Of a stretch of DNA of 64,000 nucleotides, positions 34,311 to 45,820 are shown piece by piece. The stretch comes from Agroathelia rolfsii (taxonomy: Eukaryota; Basidiomycota; Agaricomycetes; Amylocorticiales; Amylocorticiaceae). Location of the stretch: positions 1,860,001 through 1,924,000 of the forward strand of contig JABRWF010000008.1 of NCBI GenBank assembly GCA_018343915.1, in the 5' to 3' direction. The position numbers were made by a program, and so were the translations under genes. The number at the start of each line of letters is the position of its first letter. Position 1 is the first letter of the stretch. Under the pieces are notes generated by a model. The model was not told the DNA's origin and searched no databases. It was given only the letters and a program-made list of their open reading frames with translations.

Positions 34311-37300
34311 ATGGCCCACGATCCCGCCTCATCCTCCGCCGCATCCACAGGCATATTCAGCAGCGTCTTTGGCTTTGTCTCGCGTGAACTTGGCTCGTTC
34401 ATATCCACCGCCACAGGCGGCACTGGCATCGCTGACGTGCAGCACCAGCGGCAGAGACATGCTACGGTGAGTCCTGCTCCCTCTGGCGCATACAACGCAA
34501 GCAAGATAATTATCTTTTTCTGGCAACATCCCAGCGCACCTCCAAGCACAGGTCTCAACGGCATACAATCGATAATAACAAGAAGAAAAGGAAGGGTAAA
34601 GCTACCAGTACGAGACGCGATGGTGATGCCGCCACGAACACCACCGCCGCTGCCTCGTCTTCGACGTCAACAAAACCAACAGCGTCGTCGTCTTCGTCTT
34701 CGTCGTCCTCACGCCAGACCTCCTCCTCATCCAAAGTTCCTACGCTATATCCTGCTCTTCCCAACGACGACGAGAACCCTAAACCTGCTCCGCGATACAA
34801 CAATAAACGAGAGAGACCACCCAGTCCTCACAACGACGACGACGACGACAACAACAACAACAACAACAACGCGCGCCGCTCGTCCGAAACCTCCTCCTCG
34901 CATCGTACCAAACGACGACATGCTGCAGACCACCGCAGTACGCGCAACAATGACGACGATCCGTTCTCTTCTGGCACCCCCTCCCCTTCCTCTGATGAAG
35001 AAGAAGAAGAAGACGAACATTCGCAACAACAACAATCACAAGGGACATCCAGCACGGCATCACCCCCGCCCCCATCCGACATCGCCTCTGCAAACGGCTC
35101 GAGCGCATCCTTGATGATGCCCCCGCCCCCTCTACCGCGTGCTCGCGCCTTGGGACCGACGATGAGCAACGCATCGATCGTGAGCATGCCAGGCTCGCTG
35201 TTCCCGCGCTCGGCATCGCTCATGCCTGATTCGCCGCCGGCCTTGTTCGACCCCGCCGCTGCTCCTCCTACCCGTCGTGACAGTAAGAGAAAGACAAAGA
35301 CGAGGAACAGTAATCTGGATACGCTAGCGGAAGAACTGGAACGCTACGACGAGGAAGACGAAGGCAACGACGCCGGCCCGTCTAATTCCAGCGGCAGCAG
35401 CGAAAACAGTAACGCCGCCGCTGTTGGCACTGGCGCTGGCGACTCACCAACCACGCCCTTCCGTCCACGTGCGGTACCCTCCGTGAAAGCGGCCGTGGAC
35501 AGGTTCGCGACGGATGCGGATCCGACGCTGTTGTTGCCCAGTCCGCATCTGTCTTCGCCGCATCGCCATAGGCGCATCAATCATTTTGCTAGTAGCAGCA
35601 GCGGTGGTGGTGGTGGTGGTGGTGGTGGTGATGATGATGATTATGGGACGGTGAGACCGCCGCCGCCGAGGTTAATTGTCGATCCTACGTCGCCGTTGAC
35701 AGGAAATGTGGATAAAAACAAGGGAAAAGGCCGTGCGAGAGATGGTGTCGATTATACTGATGATGGTTATGGGAACCATCACGTCTTTAGTGACGATGTT
35801 TTTAGGGAGCGTGAGGGAGAGCGTGAGGATGGCAACGATGAGAGACAGGAAGCCATGGTAGCTGGTAAAGAACGTGAGCTGCTCGCCGTCAAGGAGGAGC
35901 ATCGCCAGCGCATGGATAGGCATCGCAGAGCGCCGTCAACGGAGCCGTCCGTCGTGCGTGCGCGCGAGGTGGAGCGGGAGGAGGACAAGCGGCGGATTCA
36001 TGAGCTCGAGCTTGAGATCCAACGGCTCAAGGATGAGGTGAGAAATTGATGATTGTTATTCCCATACTCTACTCAGTGCCTCATACATTTTCTCCCTGAA
36101 CAGCTCGCCCAACGCTCTTCAACATCGATGGCCCCTCCCCCACCACCTCCCCCACCGCCTCCGCCACCTGTCCCAAAGCCGATCATGATTGACCCAGACT
36201 ATAGCTCGGAGAACCCGTTCGCGTCCGCGCGCGCATACCTCAAGCACGCCGCCACGCCCGTGGTCGCGTCGATTAACCCGCTCGTGAAACGGCGGATCGG
36301 GCAACCGACAGTGGGCTTGCCGTCGGAGAAGATGGGCGCGTTCCTCGCCGAGCTCAAGTCAGCCAGCCTGCGCAAGACGGCGGCGTCGAGGGATAATGAG
36401 AATGATTGGCGTATGAAGCTGGGTATTGCTGGTGCTGTACCGGCGCCTGCGGGTGGGAGGGGGAGGGGGCGTGGTAAGGATAAGGATAGAGGCGAGGAGG
36501 AAGATAAGGATGGAGGTTATGATATGGGGGTGACGGCGAGTGCGCCTGCGGCGCGCAGGGCAAAGGCGGCGGCGAGGGAGCAGATGGCGAAGCGGTATGA
36601 TTTGAGTCTGCAGGTCGAACCGGCGTCGATACCGTCTCCGTCCGTTGACAAGGTTGCGGAGAAGGAGAGGAAGAAGGAAGCGGCAGCTGCGACAACAACG
36701 ACGACAGCGGCGGCGCAAAAGGGTCAGAAGAGAAAGTTACCGCTCTTGGATCTCACTGAGCTAAATCGTAAGTCTTATTTTTCTTTCCTTCGAAATTTGT
36801 ATTGATTTTCATTGGTAGGTCCAGCCAAAAAGCAAAAGACGCCAACATCGGCGAAGGCAGCTGCTCAACCTACTTCTGTCCATAATAACGTCGTCGCTCC
36901 TCCAGCACCAGCCGAGTCCGCACCTCCGGCAATGCCCAAGTCCCGCATCCCGACAACATCGAATAACAACAGCGACAACAACAAAAATCCACCACCACCG
37001 TCAACTGCATATCGGCTGCATGCGTTCCCATCTGCGACGGAGACAACGCCGTCGCTCGAATCTGACCACGAAGGCGACAGTGGCGAGCCCGACGAGATGC
37101 CGCTGACGCCGACGCGCAACTACCACAAGCGACGCACGCTCTCGAGCGCAACGACGGCTGTCGATCCGTCCCCTGTCTCTGTCGCGGCTAAACCTGCACC
37201 GGAACCTGCCCCGGCACCACTGTCGTTATCTACAAACTCACGACGAGTGAAGCCTCCTCCTCCCCAATCAACATCGTCGTTGTCATCATCTCGGTCGCGG

Positions 37301-38434
37301 CCAGATAATGCTACTGCAGAAGGGAGAATCACACCTCCGCCAGTGCGCACGAATGACTTGGACGGGATCGTGGCACGGAGGCCGCCCAAGTCGCCGTTGC
37401 CCGACCTACCGATAAAGCAGCGCCCAAAACCGCCTGGGCGACCGCGCGTACCGTCCGCGTCTGCGTCTTCGTCTTCGTCTTCGGCGCATGGTAGTGGTGT
37501 TAACAACACCAGTGTCAATACCAGTATCAATAACAGCCGTGCCAACGTCAGTGTTATTGAAGACGATGCTGACCTCAGCACCGCGACAGTCACGGCAAGG
37601 AGTTTACCGCCGCAACGACCGCAGCATCCGGTCAAGTTCAAGCCGGCGAATCTGCGTCGGCGATCGTCTGCACGGATGCTGTTGCCGCCGCCGACACCCA
37701 TTGCGCATTCGCCGCTGCCGATGTCGCCAACGCCAACACCGAATCCGCGTCGGACACAGCCGTTTTATGATGTGAGTGTGTATGTGGGGCATGATGATGA
37801 TGCGGGGATGGAGGATGTGGATGTGAGCGTGGAGCCGGAGTCGCATACGTATGAGGAGGAGGAGGAGCTGTATGCTCGGGAGCAGGAGCAGGAGCAGGAG
37901 CAACCGCAAGCACGGGAACAAGAGCGCAGTCGGCGCTTCGAACTCCCGCCGTCCTCCTCTCCGATGCGGGACGACCTGGCCAATTTTGATATGTCGTCCG
38001 ACTCACGCTCGCTGGCGGAAGAGATTCGGGATGTCGAGGAGCGGTACGGGAACGCGGATATCGATTTTGATGACGACTTCGACGTCGTGGTGCCCATGCC
38101 GAAGCCGGTGTCGAGGGAACATATCTTTACTGGCGCGGGCACGAGGGGTAAGAACCATGGGTACCTCGCCCATGGGGGTGCCGGTGGTCCGCCAGTCATG
38201 ATGGGTGTGGGGTATGTTGATGGCGCTGTTGACGAGGAGGATTACCACCATGCTGCTGAGAGGACTGTGGTGATGGCCGATGACGACGACGACGACGATT
38301 CCTTTGACTATGATCGCACGATTCGACGGTCTGCGGGGCATACACCGCCGCCTGTGCCACGGCCGCTGGCTATCAATAAGAAGTCGTCATCTGGGTCGAT
38401 GAAGTCTCTTGGGAAGAGGCGTATGTATTCGTGA
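34311..38434 (+). CDS. Large disordered protein with coiled coil, polyproline and WH2-like motif
   Basis: Four exons (34311-34466, 34535-36037, 36104-36767, 36819-38434) join in frame to 1312 aa. Nearly all of it is low complexity: poly-Asp/Asn and poly-Glu runs, poly-Gly, Ser/Pro-rich stretches. Recognisable islands are a charged coiled coil ending exon 2 (RIHELELEIQRLKDE), a run of 12 prolines at the start of exon 3, and right after it an ordered segment (NPFASARAYLKHAA, VKRRIGQPTVGL, MGAFLAELKSASLRKTAA) whose last part resembles an actin-binding WH2 helix plus LRKT. A second helix lies near the C-terminus (SRSLAEEIRDVEERYGN). Proline run plus WH2-like motif would fit an actin regulator, but this is a guess. 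The family was not recognised. Confidence 0.7.
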
Positions 38435-38815
38435 TCATTTTTCTTCCTTTCATCTGTATTCGTTTCTTTCTTTCTTCCTTGATTCCCTTCGTTTTTCATT
38501 TACTTATTTTATATCCCCTTTTTCGGTGCCACCTTCTTTTATCTTGAATATAATGTTTTTGCGAGACCTGCATGTAATTACCGCTGTGTCAAATATTTCT
38601 GTTTATCTTATCTGCGCACTTGAATCATTTCATAACTCTGCATCGATAGTGGGATCGACGACTGTTAACTCCGTCTCGTTCGGCTTTTGGGGTTCTAAAA
38701 AGCCTTGTAGCAAGCCATTGCCTGCAACTCCACCACCCACTAAACGGCCAGTAAAAAAAGCCAACCCCCAGCAGCGTCGACTCAGGCCTGAGTTCGGCGT
38801 GCTCGTGCTGCACAA
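38435..38815. other. Intergenic, promoter of the biotin gene
   Basis: 381 bp between two plus-strand genes, with a T-rich pyrimidine stretch at about 38440-38520. No coding feature was seen. Confidence 0.45.
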
Positions 38816-41505
38816 ATGTCGCTGCTGTTCAAGAACCTGCGTGTGCACCAGATCTTTGGGGCCAACACCGATGTGGGCAAGACGCTGCTGACCTCTGCCC
38901 TTGTGCGTGCATCGGCCGCAAGCGGGGTGCCCGTGCATTACCTCAAGCCTGTTAGTACAGGCCATATGGAAGATGCAGATGATGAGTGCGTGTACTGCTT
39001 GGTATTGATGTTACTGTACTAATTCTGTACTTTGTTTTGCTACTACCGCCTATTAGGCATATCAAACGCTATGCAGGCGCATTCAAGGATCGCATACAAA
39101 CTGAATGCTTGTTCAGGTTCAATGAGCCTGTAAGCCCACATTTGGCTGCTGTACTAGCTCAGGAGGCCGGGGAGGCCGTGGTATGTATCATATCGTCTCT
39201 CCTGGTCTTCATTGCAACTGCTCATTTCGTCACATTACATAGCCCATCGTGCCCACAGACGAAACTTTCATCGCCGCAGTAGCTAGCCACATTAGAAGAT
39301 GTGCAGGTCTACGGGGAAATAAAGGCGGACATATGTATGTCGAAACCGCAGGAGGTGAGAAAGTCGGCTGTATCCTACAGTTCTTGGACTGGACATTGCT
39401 AACAGCGATGCATCACAGGCGTGCATAGTCCGACGCTTTCAGGAACAACTCAGGCCGACGCATACAGACCGCTTTTTCTGCCTACGGTGCTCATTGGAGA
39501 CTCTCGCTTGGGAGGCATCTCGTCCACCATCTCCGCATATGAATCCTTGCTCCTCCGTGGCTACATCGTCGATGCCATCTTGCTCTTCCAGGACGAATAC
39601 TACAGGAACTTTGAGTACCTTACGCCCTTTTTTGCTGAGCGCAGCAATCCGATTCCGGTTATTGCCATCCCATCACCTCCACCCAAGTTGTCGAACGTGT
39701 CGGAGAACTTTGCGGCTACGGATGCGTACTATTCGTCTATTGTCCCACCATCCAAGGATGGCCCGATATTCGATGTCTTGCGAAACCTTGATGATGCTCA
39801 TACAAAGAGGATATCAGAGTTGGACTCGATGGCACAAAGGACTCTGGACACTATTTGGTGGCCGTTTGTCCAGCACGGGCTCTTCAAGAACCGCAAGGAC
39901 GTGACCGTCATCGATAGCGCATACTCGGACTTTTTCACCACTTATGGATCTTCTTCTTCCTCTTCTCCGGATGATACAACATCTCTTTTGGCGCCTCAGT
40001 TCGACGGCTCCGCCTCTTGGTGGACACAAGCACTTGGGCACGCACATCCTTCGTTGGCCATGGCTGCCGCACGAGCCGCAGGACGATATGGACACGTCAT
40101 GTTTCCTGTCGCGACGCATGAGCCGGCTCTGAAACTCGCAGAGCGGCTGGTACACGATGGTCCGGGCAAAGGATGGGCTTCGCGCGCATACTTTTCCGAC
40201 GATGGGAGTACGGGTATGGAAATTGCGCTCAAGATGGCCATGCGGACTTTTACTAAGCGGCATGGAACACCCTTGGACGCAAAGGCAAAGAAGAACTTGG
40301 GTATACTCGGTTTGAAGGGCAGTTATCATGGTGATACAATCGGTGCGATGGATGCATGTGAGGAAGGGATTTATACTTGTGAATGGCATAATGCCAAAGG
40401 TTACTGGTTCGACTCCCCTACTGTTTCCATCAAGAATGGCAAAACTGTAATCACACTTCCACCCTCCCTATCTGGTGCACCTACAGCAGTCGATTTCGAA
40501 GTTGACTCATTGACATCAGCCTACGATGTCCCCTCACGACTGTCTACGCCTCTCGCCGAGCAATATAGAGCGTTCATCATACGTACTCTAGACTCCCTAA
40601 CCTCCACTCTCCCTGCTCCCCTCGCCGCCCTCGTTTTGGAACCCCTCGTATTAGGCGCCGGCGGCATGCTCTTCGTCGACCCACTCTTCCAACGCATCCT
40701 TGTCGACGTTGTGCGCACCCTTCCCACACCCCTCCCCGTCATCTTCGACGAGGTCTTTGTGGGCCTGTATCGCCTCGGTCTTGAGTCGACCATCCCGCTA
40801 CTGGGCGTGCAGCCGGACATCTCTGTGCATGCCAAGATCCTCACGGGCGGGCTCGTGCCACTGGCACTGACGCTTGCGAATGGGGAGGTGTTCAACGCGT
40901 TCATGAGTGAGAAGAAGGAGGATGCGCTGTTGCATGGGCACAGTTATACGGCTCATGCGGTTGGATGTGAGGTGGCGAATGAGACATTGGATTTGATTGG
41001 CAAGATGGCTAATGGAGAGGCGTGGAGCGAGGCACGGGAGAGCTGGGCTGCTGCTGCCGATGGTCAGAAACAAGTGGAAAGATCTCAGACGCCCGGTGTG
41101 TCGGTGTGGAGTTTCTGGGATCCTAGCTTTGTCAAGGCACTGTCGTCGCTGGATAACGTTTCGGAGGTGATGACGCTTGGAACGGTCATCGCTATCAAGC
41201 TGCGTGATCGTGATGCAGGTTCGTTATTCGCATGTTCCATTCCTTCAACGTCAACTAACAATGGTATTAACATAGGATACGCCTCTCGCTCGGCTGAGAA
41301 TGTCCTTCAATCCATCAAAACTATACTGCGCGATGATACCGCCATGTCCTCTGCACCGGGCGGTGCGCCATTTGGGATACACTTCAGAACATTGGGGAAT
41401 GTGGCCTACTTTATGACGTCTCTAAACACATCATCGAAGACCGTCCGTGAGGTGGAAGATAGATTATGGGATGTTCTGCATAGAGCTTCCTCTGCCTCGT
41501 CATAA
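38816..41505 (+). CDS. BIO3-BIO1: Bifunctional dethiobiotin synthetase / DAPA aminotransferase
   Basis: Four exons (38816-38985, 39057-39180, 39243-39354, 39419-41505) give 830 aa. The N-terminal domain is dethiobiotin synthetase (BioD type): P-loop GANTDVGKT at residues 15-23, LKPVSTG, ETAGGVHSP and PTVLIGDSRLGGIS. The C-terminal domain is a class-III PLP aminotransferase (BioA type): WWTQALGHAHP, SDDGSTGMEIALKMAMRTF, LKGSYHGDTIGAM, FDEVFVGLYRLG and the probable PLP lysine in AKILTGGLVPLALTL. The enzyme carries out two consecutive biotin steps, KAPA-side amination to DAPA and ring closure to dethiobiotin. The fusion is the normal eukaryotic form, found in plants and many fungi, and often mitochondrial; no strong presequence is visible here. 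Confidence 0.95.
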
Positions 41506-42465
41506 GAATATACCAGATATTTGTCTAAAATCTTGTACTATAGCTCCCCTTACACCCATGAACCTCTTCGATGCCGAAGCAGTATTCCTTGATTAACGTG
41601 CGCAGAAAATGGTCGAAAGCTTGTGATTTATTCGAATGCTTCAGCTCTGAGCTAAAAGACTATTGTCCAAGACCACAACCACAACCGCATCAGCTGAATA
41701 CTGGTATGACTTGTGTAGAAGTTGGAATTGCACTATCGAACCCAAAAGGTACGGAAAAGCTAGTACTACACGATGGCAGGTTACAAATCGAATAAGAATT
41801 TCTCTGTCATGAACAGAGGGTGTTTTGAGCGCTCCGAGTCATCTATAAACACCGAAGAAATACATGAAGTTTGAGAAGCAAGATGATCAATTCCTTTCAT
41901 ATTCCTATGTATAAGATTGTATAAGGTTAATCCCGAGTTCTGCTCTGAGTTCTGAGGGTTCAGTGGAGAGTCAATCCAGAAGATCGCTTGATGGCAGTAC
42001 AAGTGGACAAAGGGAGCCTGGGTAAAAGTGAATAATGAGCTTTTTTATTGCATTGGATAATCGCAAAATTTGGCGCAGGCAACGATTCGCAATGAGATAA
42101 GCAACAGATAGGATGGAAATTTTGGCGTTTGCACTTTATCGCAGTCATATTATTGCAACGCTCCATCTAGAATTTCAGGTAAGGCCCAAACCAGACACTG
42201 TCAGTGTAGACAATGTAGAGGTCTGTTCGCGGGTACAAGCACCCGGCCTGTTATTTGTATCCAAAAACAGAATTGGACAGAATATTGGATAAATCGGCCT
42301 AATTTTCCAGACCAAATCTAACTAGGCCCCGCAGACCGGCTCATCGTGTATCGCTTGTGGTAAGACACCATCGTCATCGGGCAGGACACCAACACCATCT
42401 TTGCAGTTACAAACTACTCTATGTAAAGCTAACAAGCACCCTCAGCCTCTATAAGTTAGCCAGAA
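41506..42465. other. Intergenic, no supported gene
   Basis: 960 bp between the biotin gene and MED22. A 74-codon frame at 41571-41795 exists but shows no domain, no splice support and an ordinary composition for chance ORFs, so it is not called. Confidence 0.5.
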
Positions 42466-43104
42466 ATGAGCCATTTTACGAGACGCAACGGTCCAGCCGA
42501 CGGAGTATCCGATGTAACACCCCAAACGGACGTCTCCCGACCCTCTGCGCTGCCCAGTGCCAATTTGCGGCGCTCTAATGCGACGGCTGCAAAAGATCAG
42601 ACTTCTGACGAGTTTCTGGACGCTATCGAGGAGGAATGGAACAAAAAAGTGGACATCGAGATCGAAACACTAGTCGACGGTATGACTGAGATAGTTAATC
42701 TTGCATCGGTATGTACCCGAATATGAGGTTCTCGAAAGCATAGTTGATGGATTACATCTACGTATTGATGATGTAGATAGGCGATAAAGACACTTTCCGC
42801 ATTGCTCAGGAGTCGTTTCAAGCTCAGTCTCGCGCTGAATCAATGGTATTTCTGTTATCGTTACGACTCGCACAATGGTTGATGTTTCTTCTTCCAGGTC
42901 CGAGCAGCGAACTCTCTATTATCAATTACACATTCCATCAAGCTATTACTACTCTTGTCAGACGAGGCACAGATTGCAAGCCGGCGTGATGCCGAACTGA
43001 AAGTAGTAACACAAGAGAAGAACGAGGCGAAGGAACGTGCTTCACGCCTTTTGGATGAGTTGCTGGAGAGCTCGTTTACAAGGACGAGAAAGAACAGCCA
43101 TTAG
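42466..43104 (+). CDS. MED22: Mediator complex subunit 22
   Basis: Three exons (42466-42708, 42777-42845, 42898-43104), all phase 0, give 172 aa. The core reads EEEWNKKVDIEIETLVDGMT, IGDKDTFRIAQESFQAQSRA and LSITHSIKLLLLLSDEAQIA, which is the family signature. MED22 (yeast Srb6) is a head-module subunit that pairs with MED11 and is needed for RNA polymerase II transcription. The N-terminal about 45 residues are a disordered extension. The intron acceptors (TGTAG before ATAGGC; TTCCAG before GTCCGA) keep the frame exactly. Confidence 0.93.
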
Positions 43105-44101
43105 ATGCTGCCTATATGCCCCCGACCCCATTCATGTATGGTGCTCCCATCAAGAATGTTTACACTCTAATAATGTCGTTGCATATAGGTGTACGTGGAA
43201 TAACATTCCCAAAATACGGCTATATATAGCTACAAATTGCGTACAGATTCATGTTTCTATCCCCTTCTTGAATTCAAGGATCTGACCCGGAATCACAACG
43301 AGCACTGGTAAGCGGCAAACCGCATCGGGGCGGTCATAAACATGCCAGACCCAGATTGTTCAAAAAAGCAAAAACCCTGCTTAAGCTAGCTTCGCCCGGC
43401 TTATCATTAAAATCATGCTCCAGTCGCTGCTCTATTTCAATAGTGCGTACGAAGATAAAACAGGCTGCCCGTGAAGTTTGAACATGGAGAATCAACGCCG
43501 TACTAGACGAATCTAATCCATAGCTTCCTTTACTGCGCTAATGTTAACATCATGCCAGCTGAACAGCTATTCAATGTGATACCTTTGATCTTTTGACTCC
43601 ACTGTTAGGCGGAGGATGCTTACAAATCGGTTGGTCCATAATGACAACAAGCCTCCAATCATCGCCCGGGGGGGGGGGGGGGAAGGGAACTAGTGATGGT
43701 TTATACAACGTGATTGGCCTTCTGACACTTTAACAAGTGATTTGTGATACTCTGCTTTATTGTGGAGTCTTAGACTCCATTGTCGTCAACTCAATGCTTG
43801 CCCAACGGCTAGATGTATCTGCTGATACCTCTGATACCTTTTAAGCCTATAAGTGGCATTAGCGTTTACTGTTGCTTTCCTAGAAAGGCCAGAGATCAAA
43901 GAAGATAGCTAGTGCTGATACTCGCCTTAGGATTTAGCCAACACTCACTTTCTGGCACCTCCTACTTTTCCAATCTAGCTCACGTTTCTGGCATAGTCTC
44001 TTCTCCCCCAAAAATGTATAAAGCTAAATTGTAAGCGATATCATCTCATCGGTAGAACATAATCCTACTGCTATTTCTTGAAAAGCTTTATTTCGATTAT
44101 C
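43105..44101. other. Intergenic with a poly-G tract
   Basis: About 1 kb without a supported gene. It contains an uninterrupted run of 15 G at 43668-43682, directly after CCC. Possible TATA element near 44015 upstream of the tiny secreted ORF. Confidence 0.5.
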
Positions 44102-44344
44102 ATGCCTTCCATCAGACCTAGAGCAGTTATTTTCCTGGCTCTCTTGCCCGCATTGTGTGCGGCCTCATTGCCGCTATTATTTGAACCTGGGCCTGTATGC
44201 GGGCCGCGTACTTCTAAAATCTCCTGTTCGGTACTTAGAGAGTTTCATTACTCCCCAAATGTTCTAGTGCCTAGTAGTATCCAGGTTCTTGGGGGCTACA
44301 CTAAACCAAATGTGATAATTAATCACTACTTATCATATGAGTAG
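44102..44344 (+). CDS. Candidate small secreted protein (80 aa)
   Basis: Single-exon frame of 80 codons with a good signal peptide (RAVIFLALLPALCAAS) and a short mature region holding two cysteines (PVCGPR, SCSVLR). A TATAAA lies about 80 bp upstream of the ATG. No homology was recognised. It may be a real effector-like gene, a degraded gene or chance; the signal peptide is the only positive evidence. Confidence 0.35.
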   Translation: MPSIRPRAVIFLALLPALCAASLPLLFEPGPVCGPRTSKISCSVLREFHYSPNVLVPSSIQVLGGYTKPNVIINHYLSYE

Positions 44345-45200
44345 CATGGGTTTCTGACGTAAAATCAAATCTTAGGGAGAAGCAATGTTACTTTCCACTT
44401 ACGGAGGCTTATTGGCTGGTCAGCCAAACCGGACAATTTCCTACAAAAATCACTGTTGCCTAGCGACTCCTCTACTCTCTTGTTTGCGTTAGACAAAACC
44501 ATGCATGACGAATGGTACTATTAGAGCATTCGCAACAATGTAAAGCCGGAAACTATTCGTATTGGAGTGTCGACGATGAACCGCATATCACTTTTCGTTC
44601 TGGCTAGGAGCCGTTGACTTACACCTCTTTTTCAAGCGAAAAGCCGCTCTCGCTAGAGACTTGACTGGATCACCGCATTCAGTGGATGTGTTTTCATCCT
44701 AGTCAAATGCGGGCTCTCAGAGCGTTGTTAAATCTCTACTTGAATAATTTTGTGGGTTGCTCTGCCTATGCTCAGGCCCTAGATACACATACTGATACAA
44801 TAATGTATAACTTTTTATCTCAAGTCATGCCTTGGAGCTGCGTATATGCATCCACAGCTTCAACTATATATCTTCAGACAAGTGTACTAATCAACTGCGC
44901 CTTTTGTCTTTATTTCAAAGCTGGTCTTGATACAAGTACTACATGTATCTGAATTGTGGTACATATTTTCATGCACGGATACATATTTATCGATAAAGAG
45001 AATGGGTTGGGACTTCTTATCTCAAGGTCATGTAAGCAGAAGCTTGTCAATTTTCGGCTAGTTGGCATCGCCAAAACAAATATACGTACGGAGGTATAAA
45101 ACCGCAACCGAAAACGCCATGGTCCCCTAGACAGAACAAAACCTATTACTCGACACTTGAAAGTCATCCTCACTTAGACTTGAGCTTTTCTTAAATCGCC
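44345..45200. other. Intergenic, no gene seen
   Basis: 856 bp without recognisable coding sequence apart from the promoter of the next ORF (TATA element at 45093-45103). Confidence 0.45.
45093..45103 (+). promoter_or_regulatory. TATA box, GGTATAAAACC
   Basis: GGTATAAAACC, 98 bases before the ATG at 45201. The identical 11-mer occurs at the matching place upstream of the secreted-protein gene at 12997 (minus strand). Confidence 0.65.
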
Positions 45201-45398
45201 ATGTCGTCTCTTAGGCTTGTTGCGCTTGTCCTTCTCACTGTCTCACCAGCCATTCGTGCGGCGCCATTATTCGGCGCCTACCAACCAGTCGCCAACTCTG
45301 TTTACAATGGGTTCGACAATATGTACGATGGAGGTTTCGGAGATTTGTCTCAAGTGGTCAGAGATATTGGTCTCAATGACGAGTCTTTCTGGCTCTAG
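45201..45398 (+). CDS. Tiny secreted protein (65 aa)
   Basis: One exon of 65 codons. The signal peptide (LVALVLLTVSPAIRAAP) closely resembles that of the exon-duplicated secreted protein at 11949-12997 (LVVLAVSPVLLAAP), and the promoters share GGTATAAAACC. The mature part is about 45 residues, Asn/Asp/Tyr/Gly-rich, with no cysteine. The stop codon TAG sits directly against a donor-like GTACGA, so the original gene may have had a further exon that has been lost or is skipped. No enzymatic function can be assigned. Confidence 0.5.
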   Translation: MSSLRLVALVLLTVSPAIRAAPLFGAYQPVANSVYNGFDNMYDGGFGDLSQVVRDIGLNDESFWL

Positions 45399-45820
45399 GT
45401 ACGAAAGACTATCTTCATTTCTACTAGTACACGCTTCCGCAAACGCTAACTTGAATATAATTCAAACCACAGCATTAAGGTACTAGCTGCTAGAGACCTG
45501 AGTTACAAGTCACAGTCCTCTTGGCGACGTACCGGGTACCGGGTTGGAGGAGTCGTATACTATTCATTAGACCCGTTGTTCAGACAACGAGGATAAAATC
45601 GCGCAGAGAGTACATACGGCTATGAATGCCTGAAGTCTCATCAACTCTTTGTATTACAGATTAAACATAATTGATAATTATTTGGTGCTTTGGCTTGATT
45701 GTTCACACTATCATTCAAGTTATTGTACTGACGGTGACATACCACATGTACTATTAGCGGAAGCTGCATTTAAACTTAAGGTGAAAGTGTATATGTTCTA
45801 AAAAAAACTAGATTCTATAT
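45399..45820. other. Intergenic, no gene seen
   Basis: 422 bp between the tiny secreted ORF and the 3' end of F-box 2. A possible lost second exon of the secreted gene could lie just after 45476 (acceptor-like CCACAG), but it has no open frame of useful length. Confidence 0.4.

Noticed and set aside
34302..35114. 270-codon plus-strand frame starting at the large unknown gene
   Set aside because: It reads through intron 1 in the wrong frame; the spliced frame joins in phase to exon 2 and is the better model.
41571..41795. 74-codon ORF between the biotin gene and MED22
   Set aside because: No domain, signal peptide or splice evidence; length is within chance expectation.
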